This document shows, piece after piece, positions 21,903 through 31,930 of a stretch of DNA of 64,000 bases (the first letter of the stretch is position 1; every line of letters starts with the position of its first letter). The stretch covers positions 1,564,001 to 1,628,000 of the forward strand of contig CAJNDT010005880.1 in the NCBI GenBank assembly GCA_905221615.1. The letters run 5' to 3'. The DNA comes from Symbiodinium sp. CCMP2592. Its lineage: Eukaryota; Sar; Dinophyceae; Suessiales; Symbiodiniaceae. Under the pieces are notes generated by a model. The model was not told where the DNA came from and did no database searches. It worked only from the letters and a program-made list of their open reading frames with translations. Both the position numbers and the translations under genes were made by a program.

Positions 21903-23866
21903 ATGCGGATGACGAGCTTGTTGCAGTGCATATGCCCCATCATCGTTGCGACCGCCGCAGTCGGAGCCGCGCTTCTGTGGCCAGCTGTGCTGCGCCTATG
22001 CAGACTCCCGCAAACGTTAGTTCCGTCGGACAGCAAAGATCCGGATGCTCTGCGTGTTGGCATCTTGGGAGCATCTTTCATCGCAAGGGCGGCGGTTGTC
22101 AATGCCGCCGACAAGAGGAAAGATGTTCTGGTGTCCGCTGTTGCTGCAAGAGATACGCAGCGAGCTGAGACCTATGCTGCCAGGCACGGCATTCCAGCCT
22201 TCCATGGAGGATCCACTGCTTACTCCGAGCTGCTTGCAAGAGAGGATGTCGATGTGGTGTACATTGGGTTGCCGACCGGCCTGCACTTGGAGTGGTCCCT
22301 TGCTGCGTTGCGCGCTGGCAAGGATGTCTTGTTGGAGAAGCCAGCTGTACTAAACGCACAAGAGGCCTCAGAGTTGGTTCAGGAAGCCAAGCGTACGGGT
22401 CGCAAAGTCTTCGAAGCTGCACACTACCGCTACCATCCAGTAGCAAAGCGGGCAAAGCAGCTGATGTCTTTGACCGTGGCAGATGGCGGAATCTCGCCCC
22501 TCCGGTTCGTTGAGGTAAGGTTCTCCATGCTCGACCCGAAAGCATGGCTCCAGAGTATGAAGTTGTGGCCTGATCAGCCTGATCGGATGCTGGAACGAGA
22601 ACGAGTGAAGAACTTTGACCGTTGGTGGTACTGTGTTGACATGCTTCTTTGGTCAACAGATGCCCTGGATGCCCGTGTGATCTCTGCTACCGAGAAGCGG
22701 TTCTCCCTGACGGCTCTACTGGAGCTCCGGCTTTCATCGACGGTGATCAATGCCTCCATGTCGATGGCTAGAGATTCACTCCTGGATCCCTTCACATGGA
22801 GCCTATCCGCCACTGGGCAGAGCTCAGACGATCAGGCACTAAGGGGCCAATCTTGAGCTCTGAGGTTCATAGGATTCAAAGCAGATCCTCTTCTGGTAGA
22901 CCGTGCATGGAGCCCTTGCCACATCGCCTCATGAGACACCAAATGCCCCCTAAGTGCCCTTGTGCTTCTCTAGGACTAGGCCCAACCAAACTCGCCACCC
23001 CTGAAAGGCCTCCAGCATCGCGCTCCACAACTTCGGCTTTCCTTTCCTTTGGCATCGTCTGGACTTGACGCGCTTTGGGCTCGGAGGGCTCCCTATACGG
23101 TTTCTTCAATGCTGTCTTGTTTTTGCGCCGTAACTCCGAGAGTTCTATCTTGATGTGATTCTCTGAATGGCCTTTAGTGAAGGCTTGTGATCTATCGCAT
23201 ACTCAGAGCTCTGGAAGCGGAAGCTTGAGGTCCCGGAGTGGCTCACTATGAACAGCTCTATGGCGCTGGTGAAACCACGTGGCCTGGCCTGTAGTGATTT
23301 CAGAGGTGGGAGCTCTAGTTTCTTCCGGGTGTCGGCCGCTTCTTGCGATCCAGTGACTGGTTGCCTTTTTGCATTCGTGCATTGAACTTGCCGTACCTTG
23401 CAGCATCCGAATTGCGAGTGTGCGAACGATGCAACGGCAAAGAATGTAGCACAAGCGACGCTAGCTGCAAAAAGGCAGTCTCTCAATGTCAGCGGAGGTT
23501 TGAGCATCAGCTGGGCAACTTTCGGGAAGCCCTGCGCTCCGGCGACTACAAGGTACTCATGGAACAGTAGCGTCACTAACAACAGTAGCACCAATGATGC
23601 AAATCATGACAGTAATATTAACAATTAGTAGTAATCGTCATCGTAACAGCAACATCAATAGCAATAAACGACAATATAGCACTAGTCACTAGTGGTAATA
23701 TTCACGATAATGGCCATAACAAAATAGTCGTACTAAGACTACTGGTTTTAAGACGAACAGCTGTTAGCTGCAGGACACCATGCTGCTGACCATGAGAACT
23801 GTGGATCGGATTCTGGAGATGGCTGGTCTTGGAGCTTTTCCTTCGAAGGCGGCTGCTCCCACTTAG
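21903..23866 (+). CDS. Gfo/Idh/MocA-family NAD(P)-dependent oxidoreductase, membrane-anchored, 5 exons
   Basis: 391 residues from exons 21903-22826, 23087-23141, 23230-23278, 23498-23552 and 23774-23866, frame intact to TAG. Residues 10-30 form a hydrophobic N-terminal segment (signal anchor or targeting sequence). Rossmann motif GILGAS is at 53-58, the family EKP motif at 145-147, HYRYHP at 174-179, and KNFDRWWYCVD in the C-terminal domain. YGAGETT, FEHQLGNFREAL and TMRTVDRILEMAG in the late exons match the usual end of the family. Family members oxidise or reduce sugars, inositol or dihydrodiols; the substrate cannot be read here. The first intron donor is read as GA, the other three as GT. 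The first 308 codons are one exon, unlike the finely split neighbours. The exon 1 end may lie 3 nt later. Confidence 0.88.
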
Positions 23867-23869
23867 GCT

Positions 23870-24127
23870 AGTGACCAGTGGGGCAAGGCCGTCAAGGTGC
23901 AAAGCAGCAATGGCCAGGACAAGACGTGGTTTCCAGGCCATCCAGGCCTGGCTCCGTGGGTGTTCGATGCGGACTCGGAGAAGCTCGGAGATGCTGGAAG
24001 TCCCAGAGCACGCGGCATTCAGGATGGCGACAGTTCGGCTTCGAGGGCTGGTACAATGCTGCTCAACAGGGAGTACGTTGACCTGGGTTGCAGGATCCGA
24101 GCGCGACATGCGCATCCATGCTGTTAG
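23870..24127 (+). CDS. Possible exon of a downstream gene
   Basis: Directly after the oxidoreductase stop, an open frame reads [13 protein letters not shown], then [19 protein letters not shown] and [13 protein letters not shown] before a stop at about 24,125. It is protein-like but I do not recognise it. It may be a first exon, followed by the TG microsatellite in an intron. Confidence 0.35.
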   Translation, partial: SDQWGKAVKVQSSNGQDKTWFPGHPGLAPWVFDADSEKLGDAGSPRARGIQDGDSSASRAGTMLLNREYVDLGCRIRARHAHPCC

Positions 24128-24248
24128 CAAGCGATCTTGGACCTTCCAAGCATTGCGTCTCAAACAAGACATCTCTCCGGCGATTTGCGTGCAGAAAGGG
24201 CCACAAAGTGGGCGTGAGATTGTTTGGTTTCTTTTTTGTTTCAATAAA

Positions 24249-24267
24249 TGTGCGTGTGCGTGTGCGC

Positions 24268-24362
<95 letters not shown>

Positions 24363-24500
24363 CATGTGTGTGTGTGTGTGTGTGCGTGCGTGTGTGCGTG
24401 CGTGTGCGTGTGCGTGTGCGTGTGCGTGTGCGTGTGCGTGTGCGCGTGTGTGTGGGTGTGTGTGGGTGTGTGCATATGTGGGTGTGCGAGTGTGTCGGTG
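24249..24500. repeat. (TG)n microsatellite
   Basis: About 250 bp of TG with TGCG variants; overlapping Cys/Val or Thr/His frames are artefacts. Confidence 0.97.
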
Positions 24501-24894
24501 CGTGCTTGTGTGCGTACGGGCGTTTGTGTCTCAGAGGGTCTAGTTCTGGGCCCCATGGTCCACGCTGACTTGAGAAACCTCCAGTGTGCGGGTTCCGCTG
24601 CCTGGCTCGAGCAAATGCTGAGCAGCCAGTCATGCAGTGCACCAAGCCCATTGGATGTTCATGCTTCAGCGTGTCAGCCAAACCTTATCCTGGCATGTCG
24701 AGGAGTTTCGCTCACTAACGCAGTTCTCAGGCCTCAGGCAAGCAACAACAGCTCAGAAACACGCAAAGAGTCGACAAGACATTGACGATCGGGTTTTCCT
24801 ATCGTTGGTTGTCGAGGAATCAAGAACGTTTTCGAATCATGGAGGCAGGAGCTTGACCACAACAGTGCCTGCACTGAAAGTGTATCTACAAACA

Positions 24895-24993
24895 TGGCGA
24901 CGCCAGCGGCTGCTGCCAAAGAATTCGTCAGTGGACCTCGAGTCATTCAGGCCGGGAATGGCCCAAGGATTTCAAAATTACGGAAGAAAGCTT
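24895..24993 (+). CDS. Short ORF with weak FKBP-like N-terminus
   Basis: A frame starting MATPAAAAKEF continues VIQAGNGPRISKLRKKA. The spacing VI-x-x-GNGP followed by a basic stretch recalls the start of FKBP-type peptidyl-prolyl isomerases. The next expected motif (VTVHxTG) was looked for downstream and not found, so this stays a guess. Confidence 0.18.
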
Positions 24994-25071
24994 AGTGCCT
25001 GTCGTGCAGAAAGCCTTCTACCAGGCCTTCTCGTCGACATGGGGCTTACGATTCTGGCTGTAGCATGCTAG

Positions 25072-25900
25072 CCCTTCCTGGTCAGTTGCTCAAACACCAA
25101 CCCTTTGCATCCAGTTACGGCAATCGCGACGATCACCCCTTGAAGGAAGTCGTTTGCACCCATTGCATTCAATTACGACAGGCTTCAATCGCTTCTCTTC
25201 GCGACTTTACTTGGTCTCCCCACGCCAGAGTTCATCCGTTCTGCATGCCGCAGGCCTCAACCCATGGTTTGCAAACATCGCACTGAGATTGCCGGTGTTC
25301 GGCTGCACGGGGCTCGCGAAGCTTGCTTCGGCGCGGACTCGCACAGGGAGCCTATGCAGTCGGGTTTATTTCTGTAATGTCAGTTTATGTGACCGAATCT
25401 TCTGGAACAAGTTCGACGCCCCCCCAGCGTCACTGGATTTGTTCACGACACCTTCTTGATGTTTTCAACTACGGGCTGGCGTAATTCACTGGAGGCGTCT
25501 GGTCAGCTAGGCCACAGTTTGAATTGCTATTGGCTGAGGTGGCCCACTCCATGAACCCGGTCAGAAAAGGTTTTGTTGGCAGACACGCGTTTTTTGTCAG
25601 AGCAACTACCAAGCATTTAATCCTTGACATGCATGTTTGCAGTTTTTTTGGACCACCCCACAGCCCTGATACAACAAAGTGGAATCGGCGCTTCGCTACG
25701 CAATCAAAACAGGCTGCCACGAAATTTGAGTTACACGGGCGGCACAAAATGTATTCCGTGCCACATCATGCCCGAGAGAGTACCCAGGTATGCTTGTTTT
25801 GATCGTCTTCGGCACCAAAATCACACAGAAAGACGAGCGATTGCATTGTGAGCAGCTCACTACCTGCAAGCCTTTGCATGCACACCAGCGCATTTCAACA
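25072..25900. other. No gene recognised
   Basis: Overlapping frames under 100 codons, with no recognisable exon chain. Confidence 0.5.
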
Positions 25901-27055
25901 ATCGAACGTGTTTAAAGACATCCTTTTTGCTGGGACAATGCTGGCGGCCACCACCAGCTTAACCGATGATGCGAAGTATAGGAACATGATGACCCTAGCT
26001 TGTTCGATTTTCGGGGTTAGGGTTGATGGCTTAGGGTTTCGGGCTTAAGATTTAGGGGTCTCATGACCTTCTAGCTCCGAAATTGTTCCAGCTACAGGGC
26101 GTCTGTCAGCACAAAGCCACGTGCTGTTCATGTCGCTGCCTCGCGCGAAGACTGCGGCGGCAGTTTTGCTTCATGTTTCTCTATATACAGCATGGCAAGC
26201 ATTTAAATTCGGTTATCTGTTTTTGAAAATCGTTTTTTTCTGGTATTGTGGAAATTTCAAAATCGGGCGATCGCAATTTCCGTTTTTGAAAATCGTCGGG
26301 GCGTAGTTACATGCCGCGCCGGTGCTTTTCTCAGATTTGAGAAACCACATGGAGAAGGAGCTGTACTACTTTTAAATGAAGGCCCTGAAGGCTGCGTGCT
26401 GTCGGTGGTCCCAAGCATTTAAATCCGGGGAGCTTTTTTGAACAACGACATGGGGTGGGTGGCGAAAAAGCAAATTTGAGGCTGGTTTCGATTCGGAAGA
26501 GATTGCCACGAGTGTCACGAATAAAGGATCTAAGCTCCAAAACCATCAGATCACTGCCAGGACGCTCGCTTGAGCCCCGAGTCTCCTCAAAAGTTGCTGG
26601 GCCCAAATTCTAAGGATGGTGTAATTAATAAAATGCCATCAGACCTCAGCCCGACGCTAAATGATTTAAGTGTAAACCAACATCGCTTCATCAGCCTGCG
26701 ATCTTCTTGAGCCCGTTGCAGAACCGCCAATTGCCAAGCTCAGGGCTGCTAGGGTGTGACGCTGTCGACTTCGGATTCATCCCTGTTGGAGTTCATGAGT
26801 GGCAGTTTGGGCGTCCTGAGGTAACCACTTCCAGGGGGTATGTTTTAGGGTACATCTATGGCCATCGTATTACTTACTTCCTATTCAGACCTAATCCGCC
26901 CTAGCAGGCAACCTTGTTGCAGAACATTGCGGTTTGTCTATTTTAGTGTTGCGTTTATGAGTGTATAGAATCTTACATGTTAACAAAAAGGTATCCCGTT
27001 CCAGCGAAACCGGTATTTAGACGGATCGCTCAAATCTACTGCTCGACGTTGTTGC

Positions 27056-27556
27056 TTATTGCTGTCCACAGAAAATATGCAAACAGGATTTTTCCGGCAA
27101 AACAAAAGTTAAGCGTCCGATTTTTAAATGCTTGCCAGTTCCTCCCATTTTGGAGAGCTCGTCAAACATTCGCGAAGATACGTATAAGGTTTCATCATAC
27201 ACCGTCACAGCATGTTTTCTTTTGGAGAGTGCAACGCCCTGGTGGCGTGTATTTCTCGGTAATTTAGAAGTTTTTGCACCCAGAATTTTAAGCGTGTGTT
27301 GCCTCATCCAGGCATTGCACCCTTGATTTTGAGTCTTGGGCATGTCACGAAGTAGGAGTTTGTTGGGGGAGAGGGAGATGGTTTGCCATCCAGCATCTCC
27401 ATTGAAGTTGAGGTGCGTGATCTGGCATATCATGTCGAAATCATTAAAATCCATCACAACCCCTGGGTGTCTATCCACATATGCATCTGACTTGAATCGA
27501 TGCGTGTTTATGGAAATGTGTATACTTACATGTGCATACGAATGTTGACTTGTCAC
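27056..27556 (-). CDS. Possible ORF in the AT-rich island, unknown
   Basis: A 166-codon frame that is long for such AT-rich sequence, where random stops are frequent. Composition is balanced and not repeat-derived, for example VVMDFNDFDMICQITHL and KILGAKTSKLPRNTRHQG. No family is recognised. It could be a transposon-borne gene or a single-exon gene. Confidence 0.3.
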   Translation of the reverse strand: MTSQHSYAHVSIHISINTHRFKSDAYVDRHPGVVMDFNDFDMICQITHLNFNGDAGWQTISLSPNKLLLRDMPKTQNQGCNAWMRQHTLKILGAKTSKLPRNTRHQGVALSKRKHAVTVYDETLYVSSRMFDELSKMGGTGKHLKIGRLTFVLPEKSCLHIFCGQQ

Positions 27557-28382
27557 TTATTGTATATATCATGTCTTCAACTAAGGAATGAAATTGCGGC
27601 GTGGGCTGCAGCATAAATGCTAAAAGACTATATTGACAGGCAGACCGTCATCGATGTGTACAACCGCATCTGAAGCCATGGCGAAAGGAATCTCTACACT
27701 CCTACACTTATAAAGCTCTGAGGGGTTTGCCACCTCTGAAAGAGTTTTTGGGTTTGCTACCCATCATCTACTATTGAAGCCTTGGATTGAGAGTGCAACA
27801 TCTTCTAGTCTGCCTGTATTTCGGAAATCAGTCATCGATTTGAGGAACCAGTTGTGGTTCCGCCACTCATCGAACTTCTACGGGGGTTTGGCTCATTACA
27901 TCCATGTGCGGCATTGCGTTTCAGCCGAATGTCTTCCAGTAGAGTTTGGATGCTCTGGACACACGTCATCCTTTTCGGTACTTAGGTTCGCTACACACTA
28001 TATATCTTTCGTGGATACGTGTAGCCCGTGATATGTGCTAAAGTGTTCAGACTCTGGTTTTTATGCTGGTGGTCTCCCAGCATCCCCTACTGTGATTTGC
28101 ATTTCTGGCTGGGTGGGCCACACCTTTTAAGGATTAGCTTACGGTGTAATAGGGCATGTTAATCAGTTATTCTATTGAAGACCTGTTGTTCGCCATCATC
28201 CACCCACTTCCATGTAAATCCGAATGACAATGTAATTACCCATTTCCGTGATGCACACAAAGTTATATGTGTGTGTATGTGTGTATACATGTGTCATCCA
28301 CCCATAATTTGCTTGCAATGTTCCAATCTACATCGTGTGTGCAACTGCAGAGTGGCCTTGCGGTTACATACCCCGGTACTTG

Positions 28383-28436
28383 CATGTATATCACAAAATA
28401 ACCTATGTATATATACATACATATATATATATACAG

Positions 28437-28467
<31 letters not shown>

Positions 28468-28665
28468 TGCATATACATGTGTGTGCTCGTGCATAGGCTT
28501 CCAAAGTTCACGAACTTGTAGATGGTTGCATAGGCTTCGAGAGTGCATGAACTTGTATACGTGCATATCTATATGTATATATATATATATATATACATAT
28601 ATGCATATATACACACACACATATATATATATATACATGTATATGTAGATGTATATATGTACAGG
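28383..28665. repeat. (TA)n/(TATACA)n microsatellites
   Basis: Two TA-rich clusters separated by about 100 bp in which CTTCCAAAGTTC-like and CTTCGAGAGTGC-like segments repeat, each followed by ATGAACTTGTA-like or ACGAACTTGTA-like words. Confidence 0.85.
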
Positions 28666-29668
28666 TATGGAGGACATGCTTCCACACAGATTTGAGATTC
28701 CGCATCCTCTACCCACCATGCCCATTAGGGGTTTGGGATGGGAGCCTGAGGCCCTCCATTTTCCTTTGAGTGCATGGCTGCCTAAATGCCTCATTGTTGC
28801 ATACACATATGTTCGCATATTTCAGAAATATTGCACATGCTTCCGTGATACTTATGTATGTACGTATAACCCCGTGTATGTTCATATGTAGTAAACATAT
28901 ATGTATGTGTGCATAAGTTTTGCAGAAGCATGAACATGGAAACAGCATGAACATATGTGTATGTAAACATACACATCCATATGTAGGTGTGTATGCATGT
29001 CTGCATGTCATATACCAACATGCATGCACAGACGTGTATATAGATACATATATACATATATTTGTAGGTACAAACACCTATATGTATACCAAGGTTGGCT
29101 TGCAGGTAATTATATATGTTCCGCTTCAAATGTAACAAGTATTTTGTAGCTTGCAATTTTTGCTGGCATTGTCTAAGTTTCCGGGTGAGGGTCCAATATC
29201 TTCTACGATGTCCAAGAATGTTGGAAGCCAATGACGACTTTCAGTCTAAGGTTTTGGGTTCGCCACCCAGCATCTCTTGAGACGGTTAAGACCATCACAT
29301 GCATTTGGGTTCGAAGCCCAATAACTCCTTCTGAACTTGGGTCGCGGTACAAGGATCTTATTCCCATCATACTTTTACTGTGTAGAATGAATTACCCATC
29401 ATACTTCTGTCATGTATGAGTGTCATCAGTAACCCATGTCACAGTTTTCAGGTGTTGGAGCCGCTTTCCTAGGTGGTGGACAACAATAGCAAGCGTAAAG
29501 TCTTGACAGAGGGATGTTTCATTGGATAGGACAGGATTGGTGGCATACTAGAAACCCTGAAATGATTGAGTAACACTGGATTGGGAGTGCCAAAGGCCGA
29601 AGGCCCCAGGCATCCTCTGCTTACAGACATGCGCCCTCCGGATCTCCGTCCAGAAGGCCCCTGGGGGC

Positions 29669-29747
29669 GGGGGGGGGGCGCAAAAAAAAAAAAAAATGGA
29701 CCATAGTTTTGCACACATTTTTTTTTTTTTTTTGCGCCCCCCCCCCC
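29669..29747. repeat. Perfect poly(G)-CGC-poly(A) hairpin
   Basis: G10, CGC, A15, TG on the left pair with CA, T16, GCG, C11 on the right across a loop of about 17 nt, giving a stem of about 29 bp. GGCCTCCA units follow immediately to about 29,782. Confidence 0.9.
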
Positions 29748-29749
29748 AG

Positions 29750-29784
29750 GGCTCCAGGCCTCCAGGCCTCCAGGCCTCCACACT
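29750..29784. repeat. GGCCTCCA tandem repeat
   Basis: About four copies of an 8-bp unit directly after the hairpin. Confidence 0.9.
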
Positions 29785-29996
29785 CCAAGGCCTAGAGCCA
29801 TATGTGGCGGGGCTGTTGATCCCGTGCTGACTGCAGGTGCATGCGAAGGATGCATGCACTGCCTGCCATTGCACAGAGTGCGAGGCGTCTCGATGGATGC
29901 TTGGAATGGGGCTAAGCGAAAGTCGTGCGAAAGCCGTTAAACTGTATAGATCTAATGAGCAGTCAACAGACCTCTGCATCGTAAGTTCGTCTAAAA

Positions 29997-30270
29997 ATGA
30001 GGGAAAGCAGAGTCAAGTAGAGTCACCCCTTCCCGTGCCCATTTTCGGGCTTGACTCCTTGACGCTGACAGGCTCCGGTCCTGCGCGGGTGTGCTTGTCG
30101 TTGGCACAGGTGTGTGGACATCGAAACACAGAAGCGCCCCTCGACTTTCACTGGAATCGGGAAATCGATCCCGCCAGGGGAAGTTGTCCTTTGTGTTTTA
30201 GCAAGACATTGAATAAGGAAGAGCAGAGTCACCCTCCCCTTCCCGCTACACATTTTCGGGCTTGAAATCC
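29997..30270. repeat. Diverged direct repeat pair
   Basis: GCAGAGTCA, then CCCTTCCCG, then CATTTTCGGGCTTGA occur in the same order at about 30,008-30,055 and 30,221-30,265, about 213 bp apart. Confidence 0.75.
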
Positions 30271-30759
30271 ATGGACTCCGGTCGTAGGTGCAAGTGCTAT
30301 TTGTACCTATGGCAATCGGCCCACCGCACCTACACAGACCCAACGCCAGAAATCGTCATCCCTCGCCCAGGAGCCTTCCTTATACGGGATCTCCAGGAGC
30401 AGTCGCGCCGCCCGAGCGGGTCCACGAACTTTGACTCTATGGGGCTTTCCGCGCCGCTCTGTGGCGACACGGGCGCATAGAGCTCAACTGTGGCAAAAGG
30501 TGGGTATGGAATGCTGCCGGCGGGTGGCGAGTTTGCAGGCACAAGTCCTCTGCGAGATTCGCACTGCCTTTATAGCGCTTCATTAGGTGCCTAACAAGTA
30601 CATCTTCCAGTCAAGGGTTTACTGTGAACTGTTTTCTACCAGCCTCGCCGGTTCGGCGGTGCGAAGGGAAACAAAGCCGCCCGAGCTGATCGTTTGGGTG
30701 GCGATTGGTCCGTGCCACTGGGCCAACAGAGCTTTGTCGTGCTCGGCACTCCGCTCTGC

Positions 30760-31095
30760 TCCGATGCCTTCGTCCACCGGCACTATGCCCTCTGAATCCT
30801 TCGGGGACCACCATGCGGCCTGCGCAAGACCGGACGTGCTCCCGTGCCTTGACCCGTGTTTGCCGACAGGCTTGGGGCCCGTGTTGCCGCGCAATGTCTG
30901 CATTGGGGTTGTTTGCAACGGCCAGCTTCTGTGGCACGGTGCCCAGTTCGCGGGCATGTTGTCGACCGCAGTACTCCGCAGTGCAGCACGCCGCCGGTGG
31001 CATGGCCCTGGAAGCCCCGTGGCTGGTTTCCAATGGCGCTTGTTGCGGCGCTCGCTGAGCCAGCTGGCCCGAGCCGCCTCCCGCTGCCTTTGAGT
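30760..31095 (+). mobile_element. Decayed LINE-type retrotransposon fragment (A)
   Basis: The + strand carries GDHHAACAR, then in a shifted frame LTRVCR, then LLWHGAQFA. From memory, GDHRAACA...ARVCREAG...GLPLWHGAQLA is the order found in the C-terminal part of dinoflagellate LINE-like polyproteins. Frame changes and missing spacing show decay. The 389-codon frame on the opposite strand across this region is a GC-rich shadow. Confidence 0.55.
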
Positions 31096-31340
31096 TTTTG
31101 ATTAGTCGCCCTCCTGTATTGGTGTTGTTTCGTGCGGATCTGCACGTTGTCCTCCCTTTCCTGCAGGCCTGTAACCGACTGGCATGGGCGGACGACATGC
31201 AAAAAAATAATGCCCGCGGTTACGCATATTTCCCATAACGCACAGACACAGCTCTCCGACACGCGTGGGACATTCCGATCACCATAGGCCACACGACTCC
31301 TGCACAGCCGACGGCTCCTGCACAAACACGAACAAGCGAG

Positions 31341-31930
31341 TTGGAGCGACCAGGGGGTACGGGAGTATTTCCTACCCCTAATATCTGCATGGACATCGGG
31401 GCGAGGGTGGCTCGTCACGTCCGCCTCGCCGACATGAACCTCGATGTGCCCCACGCCGATGAGCGGCATGTCGCTAAGGGGCTCCCGCTTTGGCATGGAT
31501 CCCAATTCGCAATCGATGCCATAGTCGTCTCTCCCCTCACACGTCAAGGCGAAGCACACCCGCGCGCTGAGGTTAGGCGGGCTGTGCCGTGACAAATGCG
31601 GCACGCCGCAAGCGGCACAGCACATATCTGAACTTGGCCAGGCCCGACGCTGCCGTCTTCTGGTCGTCGGGATCGAGGTCGGCGGCCGTTTGGTGGTGAG
31701 GCCGTGCAGCTCCTGCGCCTGCTTTTGCGTGCCAGTGGGCCGTTGCGGTCCCACGGCTGCTGCGGCCGTCAGCCATCGTCGCTTGGGTCGCACACTGGTC
31801 CGGCAGCCTGGCTGTCGCTGCCCAGCGCGGTTTCGCTGCCTCTCTTCTTGAGCTCCCCCCCCCGCCGCTGAGCTCGGAGAGGGCCCAAAGCCTGACCTGC
31901 ATGAGCTTCTGGCCGACGCGCGGTGGGACT
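31341..31930 (+). mobile_element. Decayed LINE-type retrotransposon fragment (B)
   Basis: Reads ARVARHVRLADMNLDVP, then GLPLWHGSQFAID, until a stop at 31,590-31,592. Family sequence resumes in another frame (ARRKRHSTY), then IEVGGR in a third, then EAVQLLRLL, then VAAQRGFAASLLELPPP and LHELLADARWDS. At least three frameshifts make it a relic. It overlaps in content with fragment A, so these are two copies or a rearranged one. Confidence 0.65.

Larger units (their letters stand above)
25900..29440. other. AT-rich island with dispersed short repeats
   Basis: Base composition is visibly AT-richer than both flanks. AAGCATTTAAAT recurs near 26,198 and 26,411 on the + strand and inverted near 27,124; TTTTTGAAAATCG occurs twice near 26,220-26,300. 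A patch near 26,014-26,062 has TTAGGG-like words. TA/TATACA microsatellites fill 28,390-28,660. One 166-codon minus-strand frame is listed separately. Confidence 0.7.

Noticed and set aside
22796..23068. GTKGPILSS reading after the first oxidoreductase exon
   Set aside because: It would need a 20-nt intron; the exon at 23,087 (GSLYGFFNAV) joins in phase with normal-sized introns instead.
26014..26062. TTAGGG/TTTAGGG-like words as interstitial telomere
   Set aside because: Only a few degenerate copies with irregular spacing; similar words near 8.6-8.8 kb are also too degraded.
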